Positions 6,729 to 9,092 of a stretch of 9,092 nucleotides of DNA are shown here, piece after piece. The stretch comes from Sediminispirochaeta sp. (GTDB lineage Bacteria > Spirochaetota > Spirochaetia > DSM-16054 > Sediminispirochaetaceae): assembly GCA_011046055.1 (NCBI GenBank), contig DSBN01000332.1, positions 1 to 9,092 of the forward strand, in the 5' to 3' direction. The position numbers were made by a program, and so were the translations under genes. Numbering within the stretch: position 1 is the first letter of the stretch; every line of letters starts with the position of its first letter. Under the pieces are notes generated by a model that was given only the letters and a program-made list of their open reading frames with translations, had not been told where the DNA came from and did not search any database.

Positions 6729-7932
6729 ATCACGTACTTTTCTGCTCCTGCTGCTTCCGCTGTTGGCGGCGGTGCCCATGGATCTCTCGGCGGTCGAGTC
6801 CGCGGACTTCTCCGGTTCCCTGGAGAACCTGGTCTCCGCCTTTCCCGAACCCCTTACCAGCGAGAAGCTGTACGGTGTGGGGAGGCAGACTCTCCGCCTG
6901 CAGGGACGGCTTGAAGCGACGAAGTCGGTGCTCATGGTGGGGACATGGGAGCTCTCGGCACGGATATTTCCCCCGGACTTGTCCGAGACCGGACTTCTCA
7001 GTGAAGCTCCCGTGACGAGTTTTCGAGCCCGGGACTTGCCCCGACGCCTGTGGCCGCTGAGGGACGAAGAAGTGGGGAATATGGGCGTCTACCAAAACCT
7101 GGACCGTCTCTACGCTTCCATCTATCTGCCCTTGGGCGATCTGTACATCGGGCGGCAAGCGATCAGCCTGGGTACGGCTATGTTCGTCAACCCGCTTGAC
7201 GTCTTCTCCAGCACCGAATCGGCGGTATCCGGGGAATCGGCGCGGATTGGGGTCGACGCGCTTCGCTTTCGAGCTCCCCTCGGTCTGATGGGAGAGCTGG
7301 ATGCGGCCTATGTAGCCGGCGAGGACATGGGCCTTGAGAAGAGCGTGCTTTTCACCCGGCTGCAGATCTACCTCTACTCCACCGATGTGACCTTGCTGGC
7401 CATGAAATACCAGGAGGATCTCTTGCTGGGAACCGGTGTGACCAGGGCTATCGGGGGTGCCGGTACCTGGTTCGAAGGAGCTCTGAGACTGCCAGGTCTC
7501 CTGTCTTCTGGCTCTCCCGAGGACGGTGATCCGCAGCTCTCCCTCTCGGCGGGCGCCGAACACAGCTTTGGGCCGAAGTTCTACCTCAGCGGAGAGTACC
7601 ATTTCAACTCCGCTGGGGTACGGGATCCAGCGGACTACAGCCAAGCACCAGCTCCGACTTACTTAAGGGGCAGACACTACCTCTCAATGGGGGCGGAATA
7701 TCGACTCGGGCCTTTGAGCCCGCTGAGCACTCAGCTGATCTGGAATATGGGCGATCCGTCGGCCATCCTCTCGCTGAGTCTGGAACACGGTCTGGGGCAG
7801 AATCTGTTTCTCACCGGTGCGGCGGTGCTGGGCTTAGGTGAAGAACCAGAGGCTGCAGCACCACTTATCTACCGTTCGGAGTTTGGGGCGGTTTTCGATC
7901 AGATTTTTGTGGCGGTGGAGTATTTTTTTTGA
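6712..7932 (+). CDS. Outer-membrane beta-barrel protein, unnamed family, last gene of the ABC operon
   Basis: Secreted protein of about 406 aa with features of an outer-membrane beta-barrel. From ATG 6712 it begins MKSNPKSRTF and a leucine-rich core (LLLLLPLLAAVP), a classical signal peptide probably cut near LSA. The rest has many alternating hydrophobic strands with short turns and ends in aromatic residues (FVAVEYFF), as barrel proteins recognised by BamA do. The segment IGRQAISLGTAMFVNPLDVF (about residues 146-165) recalls the G-R-Q...N-P-x-D motif of DUF1302/alginate-export-like porins. That resemblance is by eye only. Starts at ATG 6694 or GTG 6703 are also possible, the latter with better Shine-Dalgarno spacing. 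The gene overlaps the ATPase gene in another frame, so it belongs to the same operon. It could be the outer-membrane partner of the ABC/LolA-like system; no substrate can be named. Confidence 0.8.
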   Translation: MKSNPKSRTFLLLLLPLLAAVPMDLSAVESADFSGSLENLVSAFPEPLTSEKLYGVGRQTLRLQGRLEATKSVLMVGTWELSARIFPPDLSETGLLSEAPVTSFRARDLPRRLWPLRDEEVGNMGVYQNLDRLYASIYLPLGDLYIGRQAISLGTAMFVNPLDVFSSTESAVSGESARIGVDALRFRAPLGLMGELDAAYVAGEDMGLEKSVLFTRLQIYLYSTDVTLLAMKYQEDLLLGTGVTRAIGGAGTWFEGALRLPGLLSSGSPEDGDPQLSLSAGAEHSFGPKFYLSGEYHFNSAGVRDPADYSQAPAPTYLRGRHYLSMGAEYRLGPLSPLSTQLIWNMGDPSAILSLSLEHGLGQNLFLTGAAVLGLGEEPEAAAPLIYRSEFGAVFDQIFVAVEYFF

Positions 7933-7978
7933 GAAATTCCTACTACACTCAAGCCAACAATGTTGAGAAATGGAAATT

Positions 7979-7982
7979 GGAG
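7979..7982 (+). promoter_or_regulatory. Shine-Dalgarno fixing the thioesterase start
   Basis: GGAG at 7979-7982 stands 7 nt before ATG 7990. The alternative in-frame ATG at 7960 has no comparable purine motif upstream, and the ten residues it would add do not look like part of the family domain. Confidence 0.5.
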
Positions 7983-7989
7983 TAATGGT

Positions 7990-8394
7990 ATGGCCGATAC
8001 AAAAACAAGAAACGACGAACGCTGCTTCTGCTGCGGCTCTAAAAACGATCGCGGACTGAAGCTCAGCTTCAGCTACCCCGAGGAGGGCCGGGCCGAGACC
8101 AGCCTGACGATCCCGGAGTACTTCACCGGCTGGGAGGATCTGACCCACGGAGGATTGATATCGATGCTTCTCGACGAGACCATGGCCCACGCCTGCCTCA
8201 GCCGCGGTACCCCGGGGGTGACCGCCGAGCTGACGGTGAGGTTCAAAAAGCCGCTGCCGGTGGAGAGCATCGTCTCTGTCCAGGGGCGTACCACCGAAGT
8301 TCGCGGGCGGACGGCCGCGACCGAAGGCCAGATCCAGGGGAGCGACGGTACCGTCTACGCCACCGCCCGGGCTAAGTTCTTCATTTCCGCATGA
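7990..8394 (+). CDS. PaaI-type hotdog-fold thioesterase
   Basis: Predicted cytoplasmic acyl-CoA (or acyl-carrier) thioesterase of 134 aa, a single hotdog domain that would work as a dimer or tetramer. The N-terminal CFCCGSKNDRGLKLSF at residues 12-27 matches the C-x-x-C-G...G-L motif common at the start of PaaI/YbgC-like thioesterases. The active-site helix region THGGLISMLLDETMAHA (52-68) has the HGG and the acidic D62-E63 pair expected for catalysis. VTAELTVRFKKPLPV (78-91) and the strand ATARAKFFI near the end complete the fold. Substrate specificity cannot be read from sequence. It begins 57 bp after the barrel gene with no clear promoter between, so it may be transcribed with that operon, although its function has no obvious link to transport. 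It stops 16 bp from the end of the convergent barrel gene. Confidence 0.9.
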   Translation: MADTKTRNDERCFCCGSKNDRGLKLSFSYPEEGRAETSLTIPEYFTGWEDLTHGGLISMLLDETMAHACLSRGTPGVTAELTVRFKKPLPVESIVSVQGRTTEVRGRTAATEGQIQGSDGTVYATARAKFFISA

Positions 8395-8410
8395 AGTACC
8401 ACCGGTCTCG

Positions 8411-9092
8411 TCAGTAGTGATATCGGGCCCCGACGACGGCGCTGAGACCGCCTATTTTTTCCGGAAAAAATAGATCCTGCCCAACCTCCCCGCTCTGTAG
8501 GGACAGGAAGGCCAGCAGGCTGAGCTCTTCGTAGATGTTCCAGTTGAACCCCAGGCTCGTATTGGCCGACAGATCCACCGGGGAGACCACCGAACTGAGG
8601 GTATAAGCGAGTCCCGGCCGCGAACTGAAGCCGATGCTCGGGTAGAAGAAAAGACCATACCCCGGTGTTTCAACAACACCGTCGGTACGGTTGTCTTCTT
8701 CGAAGGCACCAAAGGGTCGGGCCAAAAACTCAATGGTCCAAGACAGACTCCGGTCGTAGAGGACCCGATGGTCGTGAGAAGCTCCTCCACTGATCGTCCA
8801 GCTTTCCTTCGCCGATTCTGACGAAGCGAAGTCTCTATCCATGGTGGTCGAGCTGGAGATGTGCCAGCTTACCGGTTCGATCCCTTCGATGCTCACAAAG
8901 AACCGGTGCCCCCGACCGGAAATACCAGCGACCTCAGCACCCCGGTACAGATAGCCCCCCTGCAGATTGAACACACCTCGCTCCAGGCTGATTCTCGCAC
9001 CGGCGGAGGCTTCTTCGATAGACGGAGGCGGGTCGCTCTCGTTGGAAAAGTTGCCCGGCAGCAAGATCAGCTCAAGAAAATCGAAGTCGCCG
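8411..9092 (-). CDS. Outer-membrane beta-barrel protein, C-terminal part (5' end outside window)
   Basis: The reading frame is open to the right edge of the window (it reads GDFDFLELILLPGNFS before the rest), so the N-terminus and any signal peptide are missing; 226 residues are visible. I do not recognise a named family. The sequence shows repeated amphipathic strands of roughly 8-10 residues with aromatic girdle residues and polar, D/S/G-rich loops, for example RFFVSIEGIEPVSWHISSS, GLFFYPSIGFSSRPGLAYTL and TSLGFNWNIYEELSLLAFLSL. It ends VVGARYHY, with a C-terminal aromatic typical of a barrel's last strand. These features point to an outer-membrane beta-barrel, by inference. An internal TTG at 9062-9064 could be mistaken for a start. 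The 3' end carries a 22-bp perfect palindrome. It converges on the thioesterase gene and does not belong to the ABC operon. Confidence 0.75.
   Translation of the reverse strand, partial: GDFDFLELILLPGNFSNESDPPPSIEEASAGARISLERGVFNLQGGYLYRGAEVAGISGRGHRFFVSIEGIEPVSWHISSSTTMDRDFASSESAKESWTISGGASHDHRVLYDRSLSWTIEFLARPFGAFEEDNRTDGVVETPGYGLFFYPSIGFSSRPGLAYTLSSVVSPVDLSANTSLGFNWNIYEELSLLAFLSLQSGEVGQDLFFPEKIGGLSAVVGARYHY
8438..8460 (+). terminator. Possible weak intrinsic terminator for the plus-strand transcript
   Basis: On the plus strand, GGCG at 8438-8441 can pair with CGCC at 8449-8452 around a 7-nt loop, followed by TA and six T (8455-8460). It lies 44 bp after the thioesterase stop, inside the 3' end of the convergent gene. 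The stem is only 4 bp, so the call is weak. Confidence 0.3.
8452..8473. repeat. 22-bp perfect palindrome in the 3' part of the minus-strand barrel gene
   Basis: CTA, six T, CCGG, six A, TAG: the 22 bases are their own reverse complement. On the minus strand it codes for LFFPEKI. In RNA it could form an A-U hairpin on either strand. It overlaps the T-run of the possible plus-strand terminator. Confidence 0.8.

Noticed and set aside
6730..7644. Long minus-strand open frame (304 codons) opposite the barrel gene
   Set aside because: Low-complexity, motif-free composition; the plus-strand frame has a signal peptide and barrel features.
8379..8396. CTTCAT/ATGAAG inverted repeat (6-bp arms, 6-nt loop) over the thioesterase stop
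   Set aside because: It has no U-run on either strand and low stem GC, so it is not a convincing terminator.
1..9092. CRISPR arrays, insertion sequences, tRNA or rRNA genes, phage or toxin-antitoxin genes
   Set aside because: I saw no regularly spaced repeats, transposase motifs, tRNA-like cloverleaf or rRNA sequence; the window reads as ordinary chromosomal genes.

Overview
The window looks like a chromosomal segment of a free-living, motile, Gram-negative (diderm) bacterium of moderately high GC content. Two predicted outer-membrane beta-barrels, a LolA-like periplasmic protein, a methyl-accepting chemotaxis protein and strong AGGAGG-type ribosome binding sites support this. The gene content would fit a spirochaete (Spirochaetales), but that placement rests on general familiarity with such gene sets and no marker gene in the window proves it.

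Left part (1-1946): the 3' end of a chemotaxis receptor gene is followed 10 bp later by a small MTH1187/YqgV-type thiamine-binding protein gene. A DagK-family diacylglycerol/undecaprenol kinase gene on the minus strand converges on them. A 151-bp divergent intergenic region (1947-2097) separates the kinase gene from the rest. It carries a TTGACA promoter and a tandem pair of TGAA-N4-TTCA palindromes just upstream of a TetR-family regulator gene.

Centre (2098-7932): one tightly packed plus-strand operon. In order it encodes the TetR regulator, a LolA-like lipoprotein-sorting-type periplasmic protein, two FtsX/MacB-type ABC permeases, a LolD/MacB-type ATPase, and a beta-barrel protein whose start overlaps the ATPase gene. 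Taken together this is a self-regulated system spanning the envelope: an inner-membrane ABC machine, a periplasmic carrier and an outer-membrane barrel. It probably moves a lipid, a lipoprotein or another hydrophobic substrate.

Two genes of this operon are broken in the sequence as given. The LolA-like gene has a +1 frameshift in a run of seven C (3082-3088). The second permease has an in-frame amber codon at 5523-5525, exactly where the paralogous first permease has CAG. Either the operon is decaying in this strain or the assembly contains errors. The ATPase gene also contains an exact 14-bp inverted repeat across its ABC signature motif.

Right part (7933-9092): a hotdog-fold PaaI-type thioesterase gene on the plus strand, converging on the 3' part of a second outer-membrane beta-barrel gene on the minus strand that runs off the window edge. 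Both edge genes are partial. There is no gene-free stretch longer than about 150 bp.
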